The notes below the pieces were generated by a model. It saw only the letters and a program-made list of their open reading frames with translations, was not told the origin of the DNA and made no database searches. From Camellia lanceoleosa (lineage: Eukaryota; Streptophyta; Magnoliopsida; Ericales; Theaceae), in the NCBI GenBank assembly GCA_025200525.1, contig CM045763.1, positions 61,391,018 to 61,455,017 of the forward strand: a stretch of 64,000 bases of DNA, read 5' to 3'. Below are positions 12,085 through 23,354 of this stretch, piece by piece (position 1 is the stretch's first letter; each line of letters starts with the position of its first letter). A program made the translations under genes and the position numbers.

Positions 12085-12118
<34 letters not shown>
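12085..12118 (+). repeat. (CT)n microsatellite next to the 5' splice site
   Basis: A pure CT dinucleotide tract of about 17 units starts four bases after the GTATGT donor hexamer of the kinase intron. Its length is likely to vary between individuals. Confidence 0.85.
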
Positions 12119-12122
<4 letters not shown>

Positions 12123-12335
12123 ATACATATATACAAGTAAAAAAAATGAAATATTTCACTTTTTGATTCTGAATTTTTGGTAGTGACGAAGCTCGAGCCA
12201 TTACAACTATGGAAATTATATATATATATGTTTTTGGATATAAATTTTACATTTAAATTTTAATCGGTTTCGAAGTGTGGCTTGTGCTGTTATGGTCAAC
12301 AAATATCAATTTTGAAAAATTATTCAATACTTTTA

Positions 12336-12560
12336 AGGCAGGTTTGATTTACAAGATTAATAGTGAAGTATTAATAATTTTATTAAATTAGTGTGGTATT
12401 CACTGTCCTATTGAATTAATATCTATTGGATTAATAATTCCACCCCTACTTAATTAGATTAATAATTCTAAACTAAAATGTTAAAATAAACATAGGATAA
12501 TTGGGTCCACAGATTAATAATCCCAATCTTATACTCTAATCCACCCAATCAAACATGACA
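12336..12560. mobile_element. Probable Tourist-like MITE in the intron
   Basis: The ends AGGCAGGTTTGATTTAC and CCAATCAAACATGACA are imperfect inverted repeats around a GTTTGATT core. TTA flanks both sides (12333-12335 and 12561-12563), as expected of PIF/Harbinger elements. Confidence 0.5.
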
Positions 12561-13132
12561 TTAGGATATTACTTATCCGTATCTTTAATTAATTATTATT
12601 TAATGTATCATTTTATATTCATCAATTATTTATACAATATTTCATCTATTCATTTTTTTTTTTATCTATAGAATAGCAGGTATCTATATTATGAAATTAC
12701 TAAATTATTGCGTATCAATTTCTTACTTATTTTGTACTTCACTCTTTAAATCGTTGTTTTGTGCACATTAAAGTTGCTTCTGTTTTTTTTTTCTTTTTTT
12801 CTTCAGGGATTGTTTCAAGGGATAGATTAAAAGTTACTTTTTTATTAAAAAAAAATCAAAAAAAAGCTAAGTAGCTAATTTTTTATTATCTTCCTAAAAT
12901 ACCACAATGTGAACTAAAAGAGGTTAAAAGTTAAAATAAAAAAAAATAAAAATTTTAATCGCTTTCCAAAAGAGGCTGATATCATGTGTTTTCTTTTTTT
13001 TTTTTAGGAAAAAACTATTATATATCTAATAATTACAGCAAAAAAAAAGTGACATAATTTTATATTTTTTAAATTATAATTAAGAAAAAGACATAATCAA
13101 ACACACACACACACACAAAAAATCATAATTAA

Positions 13133-13482
13133 GGGGTGGTTTGGAATGTTTTAAATAAGTGTACTTTTTGACTTTTTATAAAAAAAATATGTAGAAAAGT
13201 AAAGAGGAGATATTGATTGATGTGACAGAAAAAAGATAAAAAGATGGACTAAAATAGAGTATTCCAAAGAAAAAAATATGATAACTAAAAAAAAAAATTA
13301 TGTAATAAGAATGTGTATGGTATGTGAATGTTTATAATAGAATTCTTCTTTTTATTAATTATTTTGGTAAAATCATTAAGGGTTATGTTAAAAATTATTA
13401 TTTTAATTTTTTTATAAAAAAATAAAAAATAATAATTTACTTTTTAATCTTTTTAACTATTTGGATAGATTCTAAACGTACC
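13133..13482. mobile_element. Tourist-like MITE in the intron
   Basis: GGGGTGGTTTGGAATG at the left pairs imperfectly with GATTCTAAACGTACC at the right, and TTAA flanks both ends. It shares the AATAAGTGTACTTTTTGACT phrase with the other small Tourist-like elements. A short CA microsatellite lies just outside (about 13102-13116). Confidence 0.5.
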
Positions 13483-14624
13483 TTAAATGCTAACAAGCGC
13501 AGAATGCGCATGTTTATTAGGAAAGTGATTACAAAGATCCTTTCTCATTTATTTAAAATATAAATTATTCTTTGTAATTTTAAAAATTATAAATTTTCAA
13601 TTTCATAATAAACAATTTATTTTATTAATAAATTATTAAGATAATTTATAATTTTTTTAATAATGTTAAAATTTTATTTCAATTAATAATTCAAAAAAAA
13701 ATTATTATTGTATATGAAAACAATTAAGAATTTTATTTTTCAATTAAATAAAAAAATTTGATAAGGGAGTTCTTTTCAAAACTTCATGAGGCAATTAGTA
13801 TTTTAAACAAATCTTAAGGGGTGTTTGTAATTTATCCTATTTTTTTTAACAGCCAATTAAATTATATTTTTAAGATTTTCAATAAAATTATTAATATTTA
13901 TAAAAATTCGATTTTGTTAATTTTAAAAATATAATATTTGCACATTTTATAAGGAGATTGTTTATTCAATTTTTATAATTGAGATGGTCAAATGTAGCTA
14001 TATGAAGGAATAAAATGATATTTTGTAATAATTAAGAGGATCTCATTATAATTAATTTAAATATTACAAAATATATAAGGGAGTTGTTATTCATATTGTA
14101 TTTTACTTCAAATACACTTCTTTATTTGTCTTATTATAGTAATACCTTTTGAATTTTAGTTTGCTTAGTTTTTTGAAGAAGTATATTTTATGTAAAAAAG
14201 TATTACTGTAACTATATATAATAAAGGATAAAAAAATATATATTTAGAATAAAATAGAGTAAAAATAGAAGTTATATATATAGAGTAATAATATACAAAT
14301 ACATTATTTTTGTGATATTTTCGTATGAATGAAGTTTTATAATTATGAATGCTTGGAGTGGAACCACATAACGATTTACAGTAAATGTATTTATTTATTT
14401 TTTGTGTTTTATTTTAATCTTTTTGTTACAATATATATTGTAAAACATATTTGTTATGTAACACATAAAACACAATATTAATGAAAGCATCACAAAAGTA
14501 CTCGCAAATAAAATTTAAATATCTATTTTTTTGTAAATTAAAATTTCTTTATTATTTAATTTTAAATATATTTTAAAAATTTTATTCAATTGCATAGATT
14601 TTTTGCTAGTGCATATAACACTAA

Positions 14625-15020
14625 GGGTCGGTTTGTTTTTGGGTGTAAAGGGTGGAATGGGATTAGAATGGAGGTGCGATTCATTTAGTATTGTGTTTGT
14701 TTATAGAGTTGGAGAATGGATTGAGATGGAAGAGGGGATGGTTGGAAGGGGGATTGAGATGGAGTAAGTGGAGGTGATATTAGAAAAATAGTCCGTTGGA
14801 TTAGAATTTTTTTATTTTTTATATGTTGGGCATTTTTTTAAACATTAATGTTTAATTTTTTATATTTTTTTATTTATTTTATTATTTTATATAAAAAATA
14901 ATTTAACAATTCCTACGCTAACAATTATGATTAAAATAAACACAATTTTACTTAATTCCTTTACTAATAATCCCCTCACTATTAATCTCCTCTATTCTAC
15001 CTCTGAAAACAAACGGGGCC
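14625..15020. mobile_element. Tourist-like MITE, family T, complete copy in the intron
   Basis: The element is flanked by TAA at 14622-14624 and 15021-15023. GGGTCGGTTTGTTTTTGG at the left and AAAACAAACGGGGCC at the right form the inverted ends. A truncated inverted relative lies at 3654-4034. Confidence 0.65.
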
Positions 15021-15043
15021 TAAGGCACTATTTGACATCCGTA

Positions 15044-15566
15044 GGGCATCCACAATGGGATAGTTAAAAAAGTGTATTAAGGTATGTGTTATATGACAAA
15101 AAGTAATAAAAGTGGAGTCCAAAAATGTTTGTTAAGATGTGTTAAGAGTTTGTTAATTTTAGAGAGTAAGTGATGGTGCAATGGATGTGTTCAGGGGTGT
15201 GTTAAATATATATATATATATATATATGTGTATATAATAAATAAAATAAATAAATAATTTAGTTCAATCAAAAATTTCAAGCCCAAAATTAAATTTCAAG
15301 TCCAAAAAAAAATCTCAAAAAGTAAAAAATAAAAAAAAATTGCCGTTGACCGATCAACCCGTAAGACAAAAAAACACTTCCCTTCCCAACTAGAACGCTC
15401 GCTACAACGCTCTCTGCAGATAACAAATAAGTTAACAACTGACTCTAACATACACCACTAACACACACGTTAACACGTTCATTGTGAGATCCAAACGTTA
15501 CTGTAACTAGCTAAACTTTGGCCATTGACACTAACATCATTACTAACACGTTCATTGTGGATGTTC
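15044..15566. mobile_element. MITE with GGGCATCCACAATG ends in the intron
   Basis: GGGCATCCACAATG at the left and CATTGTGGATGTTC at the right are near-perfect terminal inverted repeats. Both halves also contain paired TGTTAA and ACACATTAAC-type words. Such ends are common in plant Mutator-like MITEs. I could not find a clear target duplication. Confidence 0.65.
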
Positions 15567-16061
15567 TTACAAATGTTTTTTTTTATCTTTTATCTTTTTT
15601 AATCATATCATTTCTATTTTTATTTTATTTTTTTTACATATTTTATCGTAAAAAGTAAAAAAATATATTTATTATTTGGAATCCCCTATAAAAGTATATA
15701 TATATTTTTATTTTTTTTAGATCTAATCACTTTTTATATTTTTTACATTTTTCATAAAAAAAATAAAAAATTATAATTATTTAAATCATCTAAACACCCT
15801 CTTAAATCATCCCAAGCACCCTCTGCAACTACTCCAACTACTGACATGCTTTAAGTACCTTTTCAATGATTAAAAAAAGAGTCCAAACAACACAACACTT
15901 CTTTTATTGCCTAGCCTTTTGTTGATTGTTATTATGCCCCATCAGAATTTTTTACGTCTCCCAAACTATCCATCAACCTCACAATCGAATCACCTTTTCT
16001 TCTGAAAAAATGAATGGTAATTTTTAAAAATAATACATGTTATTCATTTTGATCGAAGTAA

Positions 16062-16211
16062 GGCCTTGTTTGGGTACCCAATATAAGTACACTTATTTCA
16101 TCTTTTTATCTTTTTTAGGTCACATCAATCAACATCTCCTCTCTACTTTTTCTACACATAATACAAGAAAAGTCAAAAAGTGCACTTATTCTAAACTTTC
16201 CAAACTTGACC
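16062..16211. mobile_element. 150-bp Tourist-like MITE in the intron
   Basis: GGCCTTGTTTGGGTA at the left and CTTTCCAAACTTGACC at the right are inverted ends flanked by TAA on both sides (16059-16061 and 16212-16214). Inside, AAGTACACTTATTT and AAGTGCACTTATTC are also inverted. The frame read through it (89 codons from 16037) is not a gene. Confidence 0.65.
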
Positions 16212-16682
16212 TAAATATTATCCGATTATGTGATTATTGCTATCTAACTAATTTGATTTTTAAAATAAATATTTTAATCAATGAGACTTACAATTCAGAT
16301 TATTAAAATAAATTTGAATTAAGGTCACAATGAGCAAATTATGCACCGTCGACTAAGCAAATTGTTCATTTATTTTTTTTAAATAAAATTGATTAAAAAT
16401 AATATTTTAATTATTATTATACTAAATATAAATGTACAAAAAAATATTTAAAATATAATTTTTTTATTGCATTTAACCATTAACATGTCAATTTTATTTA
16501 TAAAAAAATAAGTATATTATTTAGATTAAAAATAAATCTAAAAATTTGAATTTAAATTGAGGAAATAAAAAAACTCAGGTTATTTTGTTAAAAGGCTTAA
16601 ATCTTAGAATTTATTTATAAATTTTAGAATACCATAAAAAGTAGAGTGGTAACCAGAAGAGTATCGTTTGGTGTTTTTTCAG

Positions 16683-17350
16683 GAAGCAGAGGATCAGGGC
16701 GAACACCACTAGACTGGGACAACCGGTTGAGAATCGCCTTAACCACAGCAAAAGGTCTAGCCCACCTACACGTGTCATCCAAAATGGTCCACGGCAACAT
16801 CAAAGCATCCAACATCCTCCTCCGCCACGACCCCCCAGCCGCCGCCTCTGTTTCGGACTTCGGCCTCATCCCCCTCTTCGCCTCCTCCACGCAGCCTAGC
16901 CGCGCAGCCGGATACCGAGCCCCTGAGCTCCTCGACACCCGAAAACCCACCTTCAAGTCCGACGTGTACAGCTTCGGAGTCCTACTCCTCGAGCTCTTGA
17001 CTGGAAAATCGCCGATCCAGGCTTCCCTCGGCGAGGAAGGGATCGATTTGCCGAGGTGGGTCCAGTCGGTGGTGAGGGAGGAATGGACGGCGGAGGTTTT
17101 TGATGTGGAGTTGATGAGGTATCATGATGTGGAGGAAGAGATGGTTCAGACGCTGCAGATTGCGATGGGGTGTGTGTCGACTGTACCGGATCAGAGGCCC
17201 TTGATGAATGATGTGGTCCGTATGATTGAGGATATGATGAGTAGAGATGATGGGTTACGACAGTCGTCTGATGACCCGTTTAGGGGATCGGACGGTTATA
17301 CTCCTCCGCAGGGGTCCATGACCCCACCTCCTCCTGCTCTCACACCTTAG
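16683..17350 (+). CDS. LRR receptor-like kinase (At2g26730-like), exon 2
   Basis: Exon 2 completes codon 436 (Gly) and encodes residues 437-657, ending in TAG. Joining the exons gives the continuous kinase phrase [18 protein letters not shown], a strong check on both splice sites. The catalytic loop reads HGN (472-474) where active kinases have HRD, so the catalytic Asp is missing. DFG is intact (494-496), as are an RAPELL motif and the [16 protein letters not shown] helix. The tail is Ser/Gly/Pro-rich and ends near TPPPPALTP. Length and tail match the At2g26730 type (about 658 residues from memory). The exon is markedly GC-rich against its surroundings, which suits selected coding DNA. Confidence 0.92.
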
Positions 17351-17500
17351 ACTTACACAGACTCTTGTCTGAAAATTCAAAGGGGGCATATTTGGAAATG
17401 GTTATATTAATCATGTGATTGATTCATTTTGCTGATTCTTGTGTGTAAATCACTTTGAAAAAAAAATTAAATGAATTCAATAATTATAATTATGTTATTT
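17351..17500 (+). other. Presumed 3' untranslated region of the kinase gene
   Basis: After the TAG the DNA turns AT-rich, with T-rich and AATGAATT/AATAATTATAATTATG words near 17470-17495 that could serve as plant polyadenylation signals. The exact end cannot be read from sequence alone. Confidence 0.35.
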
Positions 17501-17771
17501 CATTATTATTTTTTTTTTGAAAAAATAAGTGATTTAGTTTTATAATTCAACTCATCGTTATTTATCTTTTATTTTTTTCATATGCGATAAATAGACAAGA
17601 ATTTGCAAAAATGATTTGATTAAATCATTAAAGTGAAAATTATGATAGGCCTGTCCATTACAGTTTTGGACAGTAGTAGAGAATTCTTTTTTTGTGGTGA
17701 AGTTAGGGTGGGTATTATGGGGTGATTTGGAAATATGGACTAAAAATTAAAACTCATTTTGAATTACATTA

Positions 17772-18205
17772 TGCTTGGTTATCATTTTTTAAAAATATTT
17801 TTCAAAAAATTTTATTTTTTCATTTTTCGTGTTTTTTTATTCTTACTGATTTTTTTTAATATTTTGAGTAACTTTTTAATTTTTAGACATATCTAATATA
17901 AATATACCTAAAAAGTAAAAAAAAAAAATTGAAAAAAACCTTTTAAAAATTCACTAAACACCAAAAATATAAAAAAAATACGAGAATTCAATACTTTTTT
18001 TTTATTTTTATGTATTTATTAATTTTAAAAAATATTTTTTTATAAATTTTTTACTTTTTAGATACATCTAAGTAAGGTGCATCTAAAAAAGTTAAAAAAA
18101 ATGTTTAAAATTTTAAAAACATTACTAAAAACAAAAAAATACGAAAATCAAAAAACTCAATTTTCAAAAAATTTAATTCAAAAAACTCAAACAAAACATT
18201 ATCTC
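17772..18205. mobile_element. AT-rich MITE, family Y copy 2
   Basis: This unit is inverted relative to copy 1. It contains GACATATCTAATATAAATAT and later ATACATCTAAGTAAGGTGCA, and ends with CTCAATTTTCAAAAA and AAAACTCAAACAAAAC. Its ends are weakly inverted. From 18206 to about 20080 the DNA is AT-rich with no gene; a T-rich repeat near 19450-19690 may be another degraded MITE. Confidence 0.55.
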
Positions 18206-20487
18206 TCACATAAAATAATAAAAAAAAATTAACAAGTCAAAAAATTAATTTTTAATTGTCTTTTCAAAACATTCTTACGTGTTATTTTCATTTTATTTTT
18301 TTGTTGTTTTAATTGTGCAATGATTTTTATAGAGGTGTTTGCCTGGAATTTTTTTATTGGGAAGGGGAGTTCCATCAATTGATTGGAATTGACTATTAGG
18401 TGGATTTTAGTTGGTTTTTTTTTTTTATATATATTTTATAATCAAATTCTTTGTTTTTTAAAATGTTTGGTTTAGTCAGAAAATAATACATGGGTTCTTG
18501 CATTTGGCTTTTTCTTGTTTAGTCCTTTTGTAGTATTATTATGTTGTTTTCTTTGACCTTTTCAGAATAAAAATAAGCAAAATCCAAACAGAACCTAACT
18601 GGGAGGTGTGAAAATTTGTCTTGAAATTCCAGAGGATTGTTTCCATTCTGCTAGGCGTCCATATATGCTTGGTGACTTGGCTAAAAAACAAAGGAGAGTG
18701 ATGAATCGTGTAGGTGCGAGCTCATGGTAATGTAATGTTTTAAGATTTTTAGATGGCGCCAAGTATTATATGGAATGTCTGGTGAAAGAATTGAACAACA
18801 CTGTTGTTGATGAAGAAATCAACGAAAAGATGAATTAGGCATTATGGATGTGTAAAAAAAGACGCCGTTATTGTTTCAGTTGGCTTCCACTAGACTGACA
18901 CTCTCTTGATGGTTCTAAAATGACTGACAATTTCATCTATCAAAGTTTTCTTTGACTTATCCACCCAAAAAAAATTTCTTTGACTAACCATGTTAACGAC
19001 ATTAGATTTTTATTATTTTACTCTTACAGTTCACACTAATTTAAATCAAATAAAAAAGTACATAATACCAATGAATTATTTTCACATTGTTAATTTAATA
19101 AAAAAAATATAAAACTTGACCCAAAGAATTGTTTCTGTAAATTTTTTTTCTTTTTTAACAATAATATATATATATAAAATAATATTATCGTGAACATATT
19201 TTTTTTTTACTGTAACTTGATTATTATGTGATGTGTTACTATTATATTAAAAAAAAAATATCTGGTGTGATCCATTGAACTAATACAATGATATCATATA
19301 AGATGATAAATATTTTAGTAATTTTAGAGTAATAACTTACACAATTTATCATTTAATACTCGTTAAGTTGTCTCTTCTACACTCAAAAAAAAAATAAAAA
19401 TCTTAAGTCCTACTTTTTTTAATTAATAAATATTAATGTACAACAAAACATAAAGGGAGGTTTTGGAAAATGTTTAAAAGTTGATATTTTGGTTTTTTAG
19501 TGTTTTTTGAAAAAAAAAATGTATAAAAAAATAGAAAAAGTAATATGACTCAAAATAAATTAAGGGTTCATTTCCCAATGACTTTTTTAGTTGGTTTTTT
19601 AGTTTTTTTAGTCTGTGACTTTTTTGTTTGTTTGATTTTCTTATTTGGCCTTTTTTGATTTTTTTGCATTGGAATGACAAAATTGCTTTTCACTTGGAAT
19701 TGATTTTTTTTAACTTTTTGTTTGTATATGGGTCAGTTTAGTAATTTTACATCCCAACTCAAGTATTTTGATATTTTATAATTTTGTAATTTTTTTTATC
19801 CATATGTGATTATTTAGCCCATAATATAGATTATATTATAGATTATGAGTTGTTAATCTATTTGGATTTTATAGATTTAAGGTTTGTTAAATAAAATAGC
19901 TTTTTAATTAATTTTTATTTTTGTTTGTCTACATTTCTCATAAAAAAAATAATAATAATCTATAGTTCATTTGAGTCTTTTTCTATTTTTAAAAAATAAA
20001 AATAAAAAAAAATAATTTTTTAATAAATATCAAATTACGGATTAAAAAATTGACTTTTGTTTCTTTTACTTTTTCCAAAAAGCCCAAAATTATACCAGAA
20101 GCACCAAACAATTTTTCCAGTGGAGCGGAGTGGGCGTGTGGAGAACAGGCTGGCCGGCTTTGCCTCGGTCTCTCTTTTCTTTATCATCACATGACAAAAA
20201 GTAACGAAACTGAGAAACTAATAGAGAGAGAAAGTGAGAGAGAGGACAGTGACTTTTTTGGCTCCTCCGTATGCGGGAAAGGGTGCGCTCTGTCAGTCGT
20301 TTGATCCACGCCACCTGGACCCCATTTCCCCTAATTTGTGGAATTGATTATTAGTCCATTCGTGCCACCACGTGTCCTTCACCGATAAGTTAGTTTTATA
20401 AAATAATCATCTGATGCTTTAGAAATACTGTGTGTCAAATCAGTAAAAAAAAATTAAATGAATATGTTATCTTAATAATAAAAAAGA

Positions 20488-20763
20488 ATTGTTATTAGCA
20501 CTTATCTTTTTCTTTTTTTTAAATTCCCATTTTTTTTATTTTTTATTTCTATTTTCAATTTTATCCCAACATAAAATTTCACTTTTACTCTCATCCCTTA
20601 TCTTCTAACACTAATTTTTCAAACCCTAATCTTAACCCTAATCCCTTTTAACTCCGACTACCACCTTCACGAGCCGCCGGCCAGCCTCTCACCGCCACTT
20701 GCCACCTCCATCTCCACTGCAATAGCGATCTCCACTCCTACCAATCGCGAACCCCATCGCCAC

Positions 20764-20795
<32 letters not shown>

Positions 20796-21329
20796 GCGCA
20801 TGGTTGAGTCGATAGGGTTTAGAGGCGCGATGGCGACGGAAACAACGACCTATGACCTCAAACCCTAGCCACCTCCATCGCCATCGCGATCTAAGATCTC
20901 AACCCTAGCTGCCGTCGTGATCTGTGACCTCAAACTTTAGCTACCGTCATGATTTGTGGCCTCAAACCGTAGTCACCTTCGTTGCTGTTGCGATTTGAGT
21001 TGGAATGAGTAGCGACCGATGATGGTGGCTAGGTGATGGTGGCGAGAGAGAGAGAGAGGGGGCTCGCGACGGTGGCTCGAGGTGCCAGCTCTGGACTAAG
21101 GTTGTTTGAAGCTGCTGGGAGTGGTTGTCTATGGACGTCGCGGTGACGTTGATCGAAAAGTGGCGGCCAATGCTGGCAATGATTGGGTTGGAAAGTGGGT
21201 TAGAGTAAGGATATAGTTGGAATTAAGGTGGAGGTTCAAAGAGAAAATAGAGCGGTCTCATTTAGCTGGGTGGGGGTTCCAAGAAGTGGGGGGTCCAAAG
21301 AAGAAAGGAATGTGCTAATAGCAACACTC
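20488..21329. mobile_element. Mutator-like element with a GC-rich gene-like interior
   Basis: The termini TTGTTATTAGCACTT and TGTGCTAATAGCAACAC are inverted repeats of the type common at plant Mutator-like element ends. The interior (20650-21200) is strikingly GC-rich for this locus. It has a pure TC tract (about 20770-20794) followed by ATGGTTGAGTCG and several repeats of CCTCAAACCCTAGC-like words. It may be a captured host fragment (Pack-MULE style), but no open frame is long enough to name a protein. No target duplication is obvious. Confidence 0.55.
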
Positions 21330-21354
21330 TAATAAAGAGATGGTGGAGTAATTA

Positions 21355-22048
21355 CTCTTCCTGTTCCAAAATAATACTTTATTTTGAGGAATTTATTTTT
21401 TTTATAGTATAATTATTACATTTTAAAAAAATTAATTTTTCAAAATTATCCTTTTATAGTATATTTTTTAAGAAATATCAATTGTCATAATTATACTTTT
21501 TGTATTGCTAATAAATTTAAAAGAATGACAAAATAAAAAATTCATAATATTTTAGTTCTTAATTTTCGAAAATAGGCCTGGCTTTCCTCCAGTTCCAGAT
21601 CTAACTGGAGGGTGCTTATTGGGTCTGTGGGGATCTACCACGGGTCTCATTTTGATAATCTGAATCGTTCAATGTGTATAACTTATCGAGTATTATATGC
21701 TTGTAAAAAAATCATATTGATCGGATATCGATAACTATCTCATCGGATCAATTTTCTGTCAACCGTTTATTTTTCATCATCCATTAACGGTTGGCAGAAA
21801 ACTAGTCCGATGAGATAGCTATCGATATCCGATCAACGTGATTTTTTATAGACATATAATACTTGATGAATTCTACACATTGAACGGTTCGAATTATCGA
21901 AATGGAACCTTTGGTGGGCTCCCATAGGCTTAACAACACATTCTAGTCCGATTTGGGACTAGAGGGAAGCCATTGCCTTTGAAAATTGACTAATACCTTG
22001 GGACAATGAAAAATGAAATAAGAAACTAATATTTTGGGATAAAGAGAG
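21355..22048. mobile_element. Stowaway-like MITE interrupted by a palindromic element
   Basis: The ends CTCTTCCTGTTCCAAAATA and ATTTTGGGATAAAGAGAG are Stowaway-type inverted repeats flanked by TA on both sides. About 390 bases of family P sequence split it. Removing the insert leaves a unit of about 300 bases. Confidence 0.7.
21580..21971. mobile_element. Palindromic fold-back element, family P copy 4
   Basis: The terminal repeats GGCTTTCCTCCAGTTCCAG and, inverted, GGCTTCCCTCTAGTCCCAA enclose two arms. These carry GATCGGATATCGATAACTAT and ATAGCTATCGATATCCGATC around a short centre near 21775. It is nested inside the Stowaway at 21355-22048, which helps to define its ends. Confidence 0.75.
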
Positions 22049-22138
22049 TATAACATTTCATTGATCGGGTATATGAACATGTGATCTTCCTTATCTACTA
22101 GATAATGTCTACCAAGCATGACTATAGGTTGTCTCCTA

Positions 22139-22170
22139 AGAGCATTGTGATTGTGATTGTGATTGTGATT
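22139..22170. repeat. GTGATT hexanucleotide repeat
   Basis: Four consecutive GTGATT/GTGATTA-like units. On the minus strand it would read as a His-Asn run in a 112-codon open frame, which I do not consider a gene. Confidence 0.5.
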
Positions 22171-22467
22171 ATGGAAAGAATGAGACTCACGATTCGTGTT
22201 GGTTGATAAAGGAACAACAAGGGCACGACACATGTTGGGTGATGAGAGAATAATATGGTCATTTTGTAGTCCTAATCCCAAGTATGGCTAAGTAGGTTTA
22301 GAAGTATTGTGATTGGTAAATGGAATAAGAGCTACGATTTTGTGTTAGATGATAATGAAACAGCATGGGCATGACACATATTGGGTGATGGAAGAATGAC
22401 AGGGGGCATGACATTTTAGGAGTATTACCATGTGATATCCAAAAAAAACATTTGGTAAGAGTATTAC

Positions 22468-22968
22468 TAGGACTGCAAATGAACTAAACTGTTTATGAAC
22501 AAACTCGGCTCGGCTCGTTAAGAGCTCGACTCGGCTCGGCTCGTTTAGTGAATGAGCCGAGTTCGAGCTCAAATATTAGACTCGTTTAGTAAACGAGCCG
22601 AGCTCGAGCTTGCACGAGCTCGACTCGTCAAACTCAGCTCGTTTATCTTTATTTAAATTATATACAGTAATGAATATATTATTTATATATTAAATAATAT
22701 ATAAATAATTGTGTAAATACATTATTTATATATTAAATAATATTTTTTATTCAAATATTTTTATTTAAATAATATAAATAATATTAAAAAAAATTTATCA
22801 AGCCGAACTTGAGTTTTATTAATGTTAACGAGCCGTGCCGAGGTCGAGCCCAGTTTCTTATTGAGCCGAGCTCGACCTCAATAAACGAGCTCAATAAGTA
22901 AAAGAGCCGAGCTTGAGCTTAGCAAAGCTCGGCTCGGCTCAGCTCGGTTCGGTTCATTTGCAGCCCTA
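22468..22968. mobile_element. Non-autonomous hAT element, family R copy 1
   Basis: The inverted ends TAGGACTGCAAATGAAC and GTTCATTTGCAGCCCTA match at 16 of 17 positions. A perfect 8-bp target duplication AGTATTAC flanks the 501-bp element (22460-22467 and 22969-22976). End sequence and duplication length identify hAT. Subterminal regions are packed with GCTCGGCTCG and CGAGCCGAGC words, while the middle is AT-rich with TATATTAAATAATA repeats. Confidence 0.85.
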
Positions 22969-23354
22969 AGTATTACCACATGGTGCCCCAAAATCATTTG
23001 ATAATTTTTCTACAAAAACGTGGTTGACATTATCTCTTTCATCAATCACAACACTCTTATGCCCGAGCATGTCTCAAAACCACTAATTATTTAAGTTCTA
23101 TTTAATTTGATTTTCATAATGCGTTTTTAGATATTTTTTTTAAAATAAAATTAATTTGATAAAAAAAATACTTATAAGTTTTATATTTTTAGAAGGCAAA
23201 AATAAATTTCAAAATTTCAAAAAATATTTTTAACATTTATTTTTATCAAATTAATATTTATTTAAAAAACTTAGAAAATCAAAGCAGGCCGTAGTTATCT
23301 TAAAACAATAACCTATGGCCTATATCATGTTTCTTGGGCAATAACTTCTCATTT

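Larger units (their letters stand above)
12079..16682 (+). other. Large intron of the receptor kinase gene
   Basis: The 4604-bp intron starts GTATGT and ends TTTTTTCAG, and splits a Gly codon in phase 1. A pure CT repeat (12085-12118) begins four bases after the donor hexamer. At least five small transposons lie inside it (12336-12560, 13133-13482, 14625-15020, 15044-15566, 16062-16211), together about a third of its length. The rest is AT-rich with no other gene. As I know the family, introns here are usually short, so this one appears to have grown by insertion. Confidence 0.85.

Noticed and set aside
11769..12128. 119-codon antisense frame over the kinase exon and CT repeat
   Set aside because: It begins in the CT microsatellite (RERERE peptide) and then shadows the kinase N-lobe.
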